From DATGZX01 sp035296965 (GTDB lineage Bacteria > Planctomycetota > Planctomycetia > Gemmatales > Gemmataceae): a stretch of 46,554 nt of DNA. The notes beneath the pieces are model-generated. The model saw only the letters and a list, made by a program, of their open reading frames with translations, made no database searches and had not been told where the DNA came from. Every line of letters begins with the position of its first letter. Position 1 is the first letter of the stretch. Of this stretch, positions 32,816 through 41,500 are shown in pieces. Made by a program: the position numbers and the translations under genes. The stretch spans positions 1-46,554 of the forward strand of contig DATGZX010000306.1 in NCBI GenBank assembly GCA_035296965.1, written 5' to 3'.

Positions 32816-33796
32816 TCAACGCAGGACCTGGAAGCTGCCCTGGTAATGCCCGTAGGCGAGACTGGTAACCCCGTTCCGCGTCGAGCCTTTGTACGTAGGA
32901 TGAGGGCCGAGGATCACCAAACGGAGCACGCCGGTCTGGCCCGGGCGGACGACGCCGGCATGGACTGCCACCGCGGCCAGGGATGAATCCGCCGTATAGA
33001 CGTCCGTTCCCCAAACCTGGCCGGTCAGCGAGCCCGTCACCTTGAAGGCCATACGTTTTCCGGGTTCGCTGGTGAGATTGGGGAGTTTGGTGAGATCGCC
33101 CGGATCGGGAACGGCGTTCGCGATCTCCAGCGCGTCCTCGACAGACAGGAACAGCATGCTGTGCATATCCGCCAGCTTCAATTGCACCTCGGCGGATTGA
33201 GGCGTGCGCGCCAACAAGGTAGTGGCTTCGATGCGGCCGGCGAACTTCGAGTCTGCGGTATAGATCAGATCGTGCTTGCGGAATTCCAGTTGCTCCTCGG
33301 GGACCGTTTCCCGTATTTTCTGGAGCACCAGCTCAGCCCGGCGGATGACCTCCGGATCTTTCTCCTTGGCGGACTCGAGCAGCGCCGCGTACCCTTTTTC
33401 CCGCAAACTCACTAACTCAGTGCTGGCCTCCTCGCGCACTCGGAACTGGGCGTTGCCGAGGTTGGCGATGGCCGCGCGCACGCGCCTGGCATCCTCGCTG
33501 GAGACGCGCGTGGCAAACTCGATGCGGTGGATATGCATGATCGGCACGAGGAGTTTGCCGTAGGGGGTGCACAGTGGGATTGCTTCCTCCCGCAGCGTAA
33601 ATTGCACGCTGGTGCCATCGTTCATGTGAACTTCGACGGCTCCTGGCGGTGGAGCCTTCCTGGTCTCGGCGGTTTTTTCTGCCGGCTTTTGCGGCTCGCC
33701 CGCAAAAATGGCTGGGAATAGCAGAAGGATGGTGAACAAGGCGCTAAGCAGTGCCAGGACAAGCCGAGAGTATCTTGGAGGGACGCAAAGGCCCAT
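32816..33796 (-). CDS. Exported LCCL domain protein
   Basis: The 326-aa protein starts at the ATG at 33796, which has GGAGG five bases upstream. The leader is hydrophobic (RLVLALLSALFTILLLFPAIFAG). The middle contains a helical segment (about 105-165, AAIANLGNAQFRVREEASTELVSL) that looks like a HEAT-type repeat in planctomycete proteins. The C-terminal 90 residues form an LCCL domain: GSLTGQVWGTDVYTADSSL, AVHAGVVRPGQTGVL and a YQGSFQV ending. LCCL domains are extracellular binding modules of uncertain ligand. The gene is convergent with the peroxidase. Confidence 0.85.
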   Translation of the reverse strand: MGLCVPPRYSRLVLALLSALFTILLLFPAIFAGEPQKPAEKTAETRKAPPPGAVEVHMNDGTSVQFTLREEAIPLCTPYGKLLVPIMHIHRIEFATRVSSEDARRVRAAIANLGNAQFRVREEASTELVSLREKGYAALLESAKEKDPEVIRRAELVLQKIRETVPEEQLEFRKHDLIYTADSKFAGRIEATTLLARTPQSAEVQLKLADMHSMLFLSVEDALEIANAVPDPGDLTKLPNLTSEPGKRMAFKVTGSLTGQVWGTDVYTADSSLAAVAVHAGVVRPGQTGVLRLVILGPHPTYKGSTRNGVTSLAYGHYQGSFQVLR

Positions 33797-33982
33797 GAAT
33801 ACCTCCACGTGTGTCCACGTTGACGGATTCCACATGGCCGGCCGACCTCTGATTGGCGGGAGAGGACCACGCCGTTCCGAAGCATGGTGTCAGATCAGAT
33901 GAGCGGACGCTGAAGGCCGGTATCTAAATGGTCCCATTTCCAGGAAAAGCGATCAAGGGCAAATGGGGTATTTGGGGTACGG

Positions 33983-34040
33983 GACCCGGCCCCTGACGGG
34001 GCCCGGGCTCGCTGGCGAGCCGTGCCCCGTGAGGGGCCGG
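33983..34040. repeat. Dispersed palindromic repeat, copy 2
   Basis: This has the same architecture as 29065-29119: an outer GCCCCTGACGGGGC and GCCCCGTGAGGGGC stem around an inner GGCTCGC..GCGAGCC hairpin. It lies just downstream of the MFS gene stop, a position that suits a terminator. Confidence 0.65.
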
Positions 34041-34082
34041 TTTAAGAGAGAAGAGAAAACGCAACTCCCGAAGAAGTGCCGG

Positions 34083-35597
34083 CTACGCGTCGAAGTGTCT
34101 TAGCGCATGCGCACCGAGCGTGCTCCGCGGCAGCAAGAGCGCGAGCCCGAACGTGGCCGCCAGCAGGCCCATGTTGAAGAACAGGGCGATGCCGATGCCG
34201 TGCGCGTAGTCCTGGGGCTCGGGCTGCACCCCAACGATCGTGGAGTAGATGCTGCCGATCGCGGCCACGCCCATGGCAAACGCGATCTGTTGCACGGTCG
34301 TCAGGACTCCCGAAGCAGAGCCGGCGGCGTAGCTGGGGATGCCGCTCAAAACGGTGCTGATGAGCGTCGGCACCACGAATCCCTGGCCGATACCGTAGAT
34401 CAGCAACCAGGGTATCAGCTCCGGACTGGTGACGGCAATGCCGTGGGTTCGCGCCAGCACGATCAACCCGATCAAGCCCACGATCATCAGGCTCGTGCCC
34501 AGGTTGATCGCCCGGCTGCCGAGTCTTTTTGTCAGCTTGATGCCGGCGCTCGATGCCATCAGGAAGCCAAGTGCAAACGGGATGAAGATCAGCCCTGTTG
34601 CACGCGGCGTGAGGCCCAGCCCTTCTTGCAAGAAGAGCGTGATTGTCAAGAAGAACGTCGACATGCCCCCGTAAAACGCGAGGGCAGCGAGGAGCCCGGA
34701 CACAAAGACCTTGTCGCGAAACAACGACAGCTCCATGAGCGGCGAACCGCCGGAATTCGATACGCGGCGCTCGTACAGGATGAAGGACACCAGCACGGGG
34801 ATCGAGGCAGCCAGACAGAGAAAAGCCCACATCGGCCAGCCGGCTGCATGACCCTGCACGAGCGGGTAGATCAAAAGGAACAAGCCGAGCGTGGCGAGGG
34901 CGACGCCGCCCAGGTCGAGCCGCGGCGCCCGCGATGAGCGCGATTCGTGCACCACGAATGCGGCGGCCAGTAGCGCGATAATGCCGACGGGGAGATTCAC
35001 AAGAAAAATCGGCCGCCAGGTCAGCCCGAACAAGTTCCAGTCGATCAGCATCCCGCCCAGCACGTTTCCCGCGAAGGAGCCTGCCCCCAGAACCATGCCG
35101 AAGATGCCAAACGCGATGCTGCGTTCGCGAGGCGGAAAGCTGACTTGAATAATGGACAGCACTTGCGGAAACATCACCGCGCCGGTCGTGCCCTGGAGTA
35201 CCCGTGCGGCAATAAGTGTTCCTGGCCCAGGTGCAAGGCCGCACAAGGTGGAGGCGAACGTAAAGCCGGCGACGCCGACCATGAACATGCGCTTGCGGCC
35301 ATAGATATCGCCGAGACGCCCGCCGGTGATGAGGAAGACGGCATACGTTAGCCCGTAGCCGGCGATCATGAGCTGTATGTCTGCAAACGTCGCGGGCAAG
35401 CCGCGCTGGATCGACGGAATAGCAATGTTAAGGATGAAGAAATCAAGTACGCCCAGCACTGCCGCCATGAGAACCACGGAAAGGGCAAGCCAGCGCCGCG
35501 GGTCGAGGTCCGCAGCCGACGGCTGCTGAGGCGCGCTGGGTTTGTGCGACGCGGTCGGGATGCTTGGCCGAGCCCTCGGCCGGGTCGTCTGCGGCAT
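34083..35597 (-). CDS. MFS transporter, DHA2 family (drug exporter-like)
   Basis: The 504-aa protein is of the 14-helix DHA2 (EmrB/QacA) type. It has a basic, Pro-rich cytosolic N-terminus, VLDFFILNIAIPSIQRGL in helix 1, the GGRLGDIYGRKR loop 2-3 motif near 95-106 and VLQGTTGAVMFPQVLS in helix 4. The last half includes STFFLTITLFLQEGLGL and GSASGVLTTVQQIAFAMGVA. Such proteins export drugs or small molecules using the proton gradient. No TetR-type regulator or EmrA-like partner is beside it. Confidence 0.92.
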   Translation of the reverse strand: MPQTTRPRARPSIPTASHKPSAPQQPSAADLDPRRWLALSVVLMAAVLGVLDFFILNIAIPSIQRGLPATFADIQLMIAGYGLTYAVFLITGGRLGDIYGRKRMFMVGVAGFTFASTLCGLAPGPGTLIAARVLQGTTGAVMFPQVLSIIQVSFPPRERSIAFGIFGMVLGAGSFAGNVLGGMLIDWNLFGLTWRPIFLVNLPVGIIALLAAAFVVHESRSSRAPRLDLGGVALATLGLFLLIYPLVQGHAAGWPMWAFLCLAASIPVLVSFILYERRVSNSGGSPLMELSLFRDKVFVSGLLAALAFYGGMSTFFLTITLFLQEGLGLTPRATGLIFIPFALGFLMASSAGIKLTKRLGSRAINLGTSLMIVGLIGLIVLARTHGIAVTSPELIPWLLIYGIGQGFVVPTLISTVLSGIPSYAAGSASGVLTTVQQIAFAMGVAAIGSIYSTIVGVQPEPQDYAHGIGIALFFNMGLLAATFGLALLLPRSTLGAHALRHFDA

Positions 35598-35665
35598 AAT
35601 GCGTGTTCCGTTTCCTGTACGGGCCTCAACTCAGGGGAAGAGCAACTCTGCTCTCGGCATTCCGT

Positions 35666-35998
35666 TTAGTACGCCTCGCGGAGCGCCTGCCAAAGGCCTA
35701 ACTCCACATCCAAGAAAGAACCCGAGAATCCGCGCCGCAAAGCGACCTGATAAGCGGCCTGGGTCAATTCCGCCTCCATCTCTTCTAACATTGGGAGGGA
35801 TGGGTTGTCGACTCCAATCACCAGGGGTCCGCCACGCTGACGGCGCAGCACCTTTTGCAGTGCTTTCCACACGTCCAGCTCGAACTCGAGCCACGAGCCC
35901 CTGACCCCGTGTTTCAATGCCACGGGGTAAGCGACCTCGGTAAGCTCACCCGCGAACTCCTCTGCCCAACTTTCCGAGGAAACCGGTTTAGCACACAT
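35666..35998 (-). CDS. Small conserved protein with internal duplication
   Basis: I do not recognise the family. The 110-aa protein starts at the ATG at 35998, with GAGG ten bases upstream; the longer upstream frame lacks sense. It contains two copies of one motif, AYPVALKHGVRGSWLEFEL..WKAL (about 23-48) and AYQVALRRGFSGSFLDVEL..WQAL (about 81-107), each preceded by an acidic E-L-T helix. This is a clear internal duplication of about 55 residues. It is predicted helical and soluble. Function unknown. Confidence 0.7.
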   Translation of the reverse strand: MCAKPVSSESWAEEFAGELTEVAYPVALKHGVRGSWLEFELDVWKALQKVLRRQRGGPLVIGVDNPSLPMLEEMEAELTQAAYQVALRRGFSGSFLDVELGLWQALREAY

Positions 35999-36381
35999 GA
36001 TTCTTTTACCTCGCGGCGAACCGATTACCACCTGTCCGCTCACACCTCCAGCATGTCGATGCTGGCGATGCGGACTCACTACCCATTGCCCAAGCCGTTC
36101 CGGGCGCTGTTTCTGCATCGCGCTTCTGTAATGACGATGCAAGGCTCCCAAAGGTTCAGGTTACCTTGAGCAAGGCAAGCATCGAGTCACACTTGACGCG
36201 AACGCCTTGCCGCCAGCACTTCCCATGCCGGCAATGGGGCGAAAGAGCCCGCAGGCAGGTCGGACACCGCTTCCTGCCGTCGTAGCTCAAGCTGACAGCT
36301 TGAGCTACGAGAGAATTAATTCCCGATTGGCAAAGTGAGACACAACCCTTCCAGCACGCGCCTTGGCACGTCAAGGATAGG
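35999..36381. other. Intergenic region with REP-type hairpin
   Basis: About 380 bp upstream of the duplicated-motif protein and downstream of DoxX. No gene is supported. It contains the GTAG-type hairpin at 36282-36308. Confidence 0.5.
36282..36308. repeat. GTAG-foot REP-type hairpin, copy 1
   Basis: GTAGCTCAAGCTG, one base, CAGCTTGAGCTAC is a perfect 13-bp stem. It shares GTAG....CAAGCTG / CAGCTTG....CTAC with 43776-43802, which differs by two bases in each arm in a compensating way. Hairpins with a GTAG foot are typical substrates of REP-associated tyrosine transposases. Confidence 0.7.
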
Positions 36382-36822
36382 TCATCGATTCTTTCCCGTG
36401 CTGAGCCAGCGGTGCTGCCGGGCAATTTCCTGGTCAGCCACCCAGTCCGCTGCCGCCGTGAGGCGGTGTGTGAGAGAGGAGCGCGGATGGCGCAGATAAC
36501 CAATGATCGCGACTACGCAGAGAAGCAGGGCAGGCAGCACGACATGGAACCCCTCGCCAAAGCGGAGGAGAGTGAAAATCGCACCGGCCAGGACCAGCGC
36601 AAGAATCACTGCACCCTCCCAGGCCACTCTGGGAACGAGCAAGATCAAGGCGCCGCCAATTTCAAGGACGCCGATAGCCGTGCGCAACCAATCTGGGTAA
36701 CCCCAGCGTGCGAACTGAGCAGCTGCGGCGGGACTCAAAAACTTTCCAGCGCCAAAAGCAAGAAACACGAACGCCAGAAGGGCAGTTAACATCCAGATGG
36801 CGATGATCTTGAACTTCTTCAT
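36382..36822 (-). CDS. DoxX family membrane protein
   Basis: The 146-aa protein starts at the ATG at 36822 (GAGG five bases upstream). It has four membrane helices: MLTALLAFVFLAFGAGKF, RTAIGVLEIGGALILLVP, GAVILALVLAGAIFTLLRF and VLPALLLCVVAIIGYL. FLAFGAGKFLSP and IGVLEIGGALILL are typical of the DoxX/DoxD-like family. These proteins have loose links to redox and quinone chemistry, and no specific role can be read here. The N-terminal 13 residues of the longer frame are unlikely to be translated. Confidence 0.85.
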   Translation of the reverse strand: MKKFKIIAIWMLTALLAFVFLAFGAGKFLSPAAAAQFARWGYPDWLRTAIGVLEIGGALILLVPRVAWEGAVILALVLAGAIFTLLRFGEGFHVVLPALLLCVVAIIGYLRHPRSSLTHRLTAAADWVADQEIARQHRWLSTGKNR

Positions 36823-37303
36823 CACATCCTCTTCCTTTTCTTGTCCCGTTCCCAGCGGCAATCACGGAAAACTTTCTGCGTGTGATCGTGGTTGCCCTCT
36901 GCCCAAGCTTATGTCATAGCTTCTATAGGATATTACCTTCGCCCGTCTGAAAGCTTACAAGCGCACGAAAGAATTCCCAGCACAGCTCGCCAGGCGGGTT
37001 AACGCGGCAAGATTGCTGAAGTTGTTTTCGGCTCACAGGTTGTGATCTGAAAACAAAAGCGGCGGAAAAGCGCCGCAGTCCAAAGAAGTCACTTTTGGAG
37101 TGCGGCGCTTTTCCGCCGCTTTTGTTTCCTCTAATTTGCAAGGCTCTATGGAGAAAGGCTGCGACGGGGGTCCCAATAGCCGTTGGCTTTGCCGTTCCTT
37201 AAGGGTCGAGGCCTGCTTGCTCGTGAAATGTCCCCAGAGCATGCCGTTTGCCGCCCTTTTCTTCTTTTCTTGGCCGGCCGAGTCGCCTAGGCGTAGTCTG
37301 GCA
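36823..37303. other. Intergenic region with long palindrome
   Basis: About 480 bp between same-strand genes (downstream of the GrpE-like gene and upstream of DoxX). The dominant structure is the palindrome at 37051-37127. No gene is supported. Confidence 0.5.
37051..37127. repeat. Perfect 27-bp inverted repeat (hairpin)
   Basis: The arms 37051-37077 and 37101-37127 are perfect complements. The 23-base loop itself contains a TCCAAA/TTTGGA mini-stem. Runs of A at the left and T at the right edge make it a possible bidirectional Rho-independent terminator of the GrpE-like operon. A MITE remnant is the alternative. Confidence 0.7.
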
Positions 37304-37927
37304 TCATTCGGAAACGATCACCTTGGGACGGCGCAAAATGAACTCCGGCTGCTGGCTGGCGTAGCCATGTTCGCGCTGCTCCGCCACGCGCAGCGGGTCC
37401 ATGCCCTCCATGCGACGGCTGCCGACGCGCTCGTGGAAAGCAGGATGATATGCCGAGCCGATGACGGCGTCATAGCGCTGGATGCCGTGGCGGGACAGGG
37501 CGCTCCGCGCCTTTCGGACCTCAACCTCGATGGCATCGGCCCAATGTCCCAGCGCCTCGCCATCATCCTTGGGCGGCCGACCGGCCGCTATCCGCTCCAG
37601 GTCGAAACCGAGTTCCAGCAGCTCGTTCAACAGCGCCAGGCTGATACGCTTCTCGCCGTGCAATTCCTGGCGCAGCTGCTGATACGCCCGCTGTGTGTCG
37701 GCGGCAAAACTGTTGAAGGCCGACTGCAGCGTGTCGCGTGATTTGACGAGCGCTTGCTCATAGAGCTTGTGTTGACGACTATTGGTCTCCCGCAGGGCGA
37801 TGATCTCCTCACACAGCCGATAGATGGAAGACCCTCCCAGCGTTTGCTTCGAGGAACCATGGCGCGGCGGTGTATGACTTCCAAGTTGTCCTTCCGCTGG
37901 CAGCTCCGGCAATGAGGGATCGTTCAT
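37304..37927 (-). CDS. Divergent GrpE-like nucleotide exchange factor
   Basis: The 207-aa protein has a long coiled-coil first half (about 35-95). Its second half resembles the GrpE head: LLNELLELGFDLERIAAG near 99-116, SRHGIQRYDAVIGSAYHPAFHERVG near 145-169 and a GYASQQPEFILRRPKVIVSE ending. GrpE releases ADP from DnaK-type chaperones. This copy is divergent and lies in an operon with a degenerate J-like protein rather than with dnaK, so it probably serves a specialised Hsp70 encoded elsewhere. Its ATG (37927) overlaps the upstream stop by four bases (ATGA). Confidence 0.65.
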   Translation of the reverse strand: MNDPSLPELPAEGQLGSHTPPRHGSSKQTLGGSSIYRLCEEIIALRETNSRQHKLYEQALVKSRDTLQSAFNSFAADTQRAYQQLRQELHGEKRISLALLNELLELGFDLERIAAGRPPKDDGEALGHWADAIEVEVRKARSALSRHGIQRYDAVIGSAYHPAFHERVGSRRMEGMDPLRVAEQREHGYASQQPEFILRRPKVIVSE

Positions 37928-38454
37928 ACAGCACTATCCTGACGGAATTCCAACGCAAAATCCAGCGCCCAGGGATCGATCGGTTTCTGAAGAAACTGCT
38001 CCAGCAAGGAACGGACAGCCGGCGCCTCCTCTTTCATGGTTGGCAAGGTGATATTCTTCGCCACTTCTTTCATATCGAGTACTTGCGTGGGAGGTAAATA
38101 ATCTTCGGGTGAATCGCGGGGTTCAAGCGGCTGCCAGGCCGGCTCGGCGCCCGCGATTGCGCCATAGCGCCTGGCCACGCGGGCGAGGACCGCCGCGCTC
38201 GTGTCGACATTAAGACTCACGACATCGGCCTGCACGCGCCGCTCGGGATCGCTGATCACCTCGCGTGCCCAGTTGATGTCTGCCAGCGGCGTGCGCAGCA
38301 GGTTCTTGCGTGCGCGGAGGACGCGCTCCGCCCAGGAGGCTTCGATCTCTTCCTGAGATGCGTCCTTGTCCACGCCCAGTAGCAAGAAGGGGCCGATCTG
38401 CTCGCGGGGCAGGGGGGCCAGCTCGAGGGTAACGGGTTCTTGAGAGTCGGACAT
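37924..38454 (-). CDS. Degenerate J-domain-like protein
   Basis: The 176-aa protein starts at the ATG at 38454 with GGAGG five bases upstream. Residues about 21-80 follow the J-domain pattern (FLLLGVDKDASQEEIEASWAER, then INWAREVISDPERR). The HPD tripeptide that activates Hsp70 ATPase is missing. The rest is helical without known motifs. It may dock on an Hsp70 or act as a J-like scaffold without stimulating it. It is sandwiched between the TPR gene (47 bp gap) and the GrpE-like gene (ATGA overlap), so the three probably form one operon. Confidence 0.6.
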   Translation of the reverse strand: MSDSQEPVTLELAPLPREQIGPFLLLGVDKDASQEEIEASWAERVLRARKNLLRTPLADINWAREVISDPERRVQADVVSLNVDTSAAVLARVARRYGAIAGAEPAWQPLEPRDSPEDYLPPTQVLDMKEVAKNITLPTMKEEAPAVRSLLEQFLQKPIDPWALDFALEFRQDSAV

Positions 38455-38501
38455 CGCATCCTCCACTCATGACTATGTGAATCGGCGAGCCTGTCCTCTG
38501 G

Positions 38502-41500
38502 TCACTCTTCCAGTTCCTGACATTGCTTGATGCGGCGCTCGATGCGTTCAGCCTGCTCGCGCAGCACCCGGCGTTGCCGTTCGTCCCGGAGCAACGGCAG
38601 GCACCTGCCGCCGATACGGCGCAGCTTGATGTAATCGTTATGAATATCGACGGTTGCATCGTGGACGGCGGACCAATCAATCTGATATCCGGGCAGTTGA
38701 TCAACCTGCCGCACGATTTTGGCCAGCCGTTCCGCCAGCTGGCGGTACGCCTGTCCCTGGAGCTGAACGGCCTCTTCGATCGCGGGCAGGACACGCGCCT
38801 CGACGCCCATGTCCTCAGGACGGTGCTTGAGCACGCGCTCGAGATGGACCACGAAGCGCTCGATGCCGTCGAGGCCGCGCGTGTCGATGAGATCCAGTTC
38901 CAGGAGATCGTTCAGGGCATCGTCGGGTCGAACCTGGCGCAGGCGCTCCAGGATCGGGCGCGCTTCCTTGGGGCGCCTGCTGTGGTTGTACAAACGGAAG
39001 AGCCGCTCCAAGGCCTGCGGATCGGCTGGACGCAAGCGCGCGGCATGCTGGGCGTACAACAGAGCAACGGACCAGCGTTCTTTCTCGGTGCATATCCTCG
39101 CCAGGCGGTCGACGGCTGCGAAGACCCGTTGATCCTCGTAGTTCATTGGCGCGGAACCGTTGGGTGGTTCGCGATCGATCTGTTTCACGTAGAGATCCCA
39201 GTGGGCCGCGGCCTGATCCCATTGCCCGTGCCATTCATAGGCAAGGGCGAGGTTTTGCTCGATGCGGGGATCGCTGTTGCACAAGCGCAGGGCTGCCTTG
39301 AAGTGCTGCACCGCCTCCAGAAAGTTCTGGCACAAGCATGCGCAGCAGCCGAGCAGGTTCAGAAAGGCGATTCGCTTGGCGCCGCTGGTCTCGTCAGCAT
39401 GGGCAAGCAGCAGCCGCTCGGCCTTGTCCCATTCTCCGTGATCGAACAACGCCTTGGCGTCCAGCAAAACAGTGTCGAAGTAGGCCTCGCGTACCGCCGG
39501 GCTGCCCGACCTCGAGTGCGCGAGCTCGAGGAGCAGCCTATCGACCAGACCCAGATCACCCAGGCTACAGATCAGCATAAGGAGGCGCTGTTCATCTTCC
39601 GCGGTCATCTCCCTGAGCCGAGAGCTAGCGCCACGGTCGGTAACGGACTGGCCGGCCGGCAGCAGGTCGCGAAGGAATTCGTAGCAGCGCCGGTCTTCTG
39701 AGATTGGGGCCAGCTCGATCATCTCGGCCAGGAGCGGCAAGGCTGATTCGACGTGCCCAAGGCTAAGCCGGGTAAACAATAAGTTGTGGCATATCTCATA
39801 AGAGTGCGGCGCCTGTTCCCGAGCGCCGGCAAGTTCGCCCTCGGCCTGGGCCATTTGACCTTCGGCCAGGGAGAGAAGGCCCAATTCGAGCAGGACATTT
39901 GCATTGGGAGCCGGCAGCGCCTGCAAGACCTTGCGCGCCAGGCGAAACTTGCCCTGCCGTCGGTAGGCGCGCGCCAGCAGGACCGTCACGTTCGGGTCCT
40001 GGCAACCAGCGCCGAGGGCTTGCTCGAGAAAGTCCGTCGCCTGAAATTTCCCGTTGGCATTCGAGGCATTCGTCTTCGTCTCGGGATCCTCCGGACCGGC
40101 CGTAGCGGCGCTGCCGGCATCCTGGAGGTCTGCTTCCGCGGGAGCTGATGCGGAGACCTCGCCAGTCCTGAGCAACCGCTGTCCTTCGCGGACCAGCGCC
40201 AGGATGAGTAAAGAATCCAGAGCCTTATCTTGAATCGCATGGCGGCGCGCTTCGCGAAATCGGCCCGCTGCCTTCGCGAAATGCCCGGCATCGAGCGCCT
40301 GAAGACCGGAGAGGAATACCGTCTCCCGGAGAGGGACAGCCAATGTCCAGGCAGCGCGTTTCTGCGGATCTAGGGCGTTCCAGAAGCGGAGTGTGTCCTC
40401 ATAGGCATTGTCCCGGAAACGGATCACGCCGAGCAGAGCGCGGGCATGATCGAGCGAGGGGCTGGCACCGTCGGAGGCATGGCTGGCTAGCTCCAGAGCT
40501 TGGGCGGCAGCTTTCGCATTATTCAGATGCAGATGCGCCCGGCCTTCCAGATAAGCACATTCTTTTGCGAGTGCCGGATCGACCTCCGCTGCCCGGCGCG
40601 CGGCGGCCAGGGCGGCGCAGTAATCGCCGGCGGTCAGCTGGCAGTGGGCCGCGAGGTAATAGAATCGGCCGTCCGCCACGCCATCGACCGACATGGAAGA
40701 TGCCAGGGCTTTGAGTCCCTCCTGGTCGCCGAGCAAAGAGTGCACGGCGGCGAGGCACCAGCGGGCGTTATTGTGAGAAGGATCGTCGTGCAGGCATTCG
40801 GACAGCCACCTGCGTGCGAGCGTCCAATCATCGCGTAGAGCCAGGCGGGCGCCGAGAAACGCGACTGCCGCACGGTCGTGCTGACTTGTGCATGCCAGCG
40901 CTTGTTCGATGGCTTCGATATAGCCGGCTCGGTTGTCGCGTTGCCGTTCGACGACTGCACGCCGGATCAAGGGGAGAGGATCCTGGGGGTTCAAGGCATG
41001 CAAGTTTGTCAGAAGCGCGGCGGCTCGTTCCAGGTCGCCATGTCGGTAGCAGAGTCCCGCCAGGTGATCGAGGCCGCGTGAGCTGCCCGGCGCCAGTTTG
41101 CAGAGGATTTCCGCGGCAGCGAGCGCCGTCTCTTTCCGGCCCGCAATTTCCTCAGCGCGGGAGCGTTTCAGTAGCATTTCTTCCCCAAGGGTTGAGTAAT
41201 CGGCTCCCAGAAGCTCGGGAAAATGACCGGGGAGCCGGTCCGCTTGCCGCTCCAGGTAGGCGTATTCCAGCTCGTTGAAGTCCCACTGCCGTTGTTCGTA
41301 AAAAGTTCGGGCCGCGGCCGCATGAGAGAACGTCAGCGCGAAGAGGTCGAGTTCCCGGCCGCCGCGGAGACGGTGCTGTTGAGCAGCCCGGCAATAGAGC
41401 CAGGCATGCTCGGGCCGCACGGCCGCCGGCGCGCTCGCCATCAAGTGTTCATAGGCGGCCGCGGCCCTGGCGTCGGCCGCTTGCACTGCCGCCAGGGCAT

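Noticed and set aside
35641..35660. GCAGAGTT upstream of the MFS gene (minus strand) as a third copy of the sigma promoter
   Set aside because: Only the first block is present; the CGCACTGA block at the right spacing is missing.
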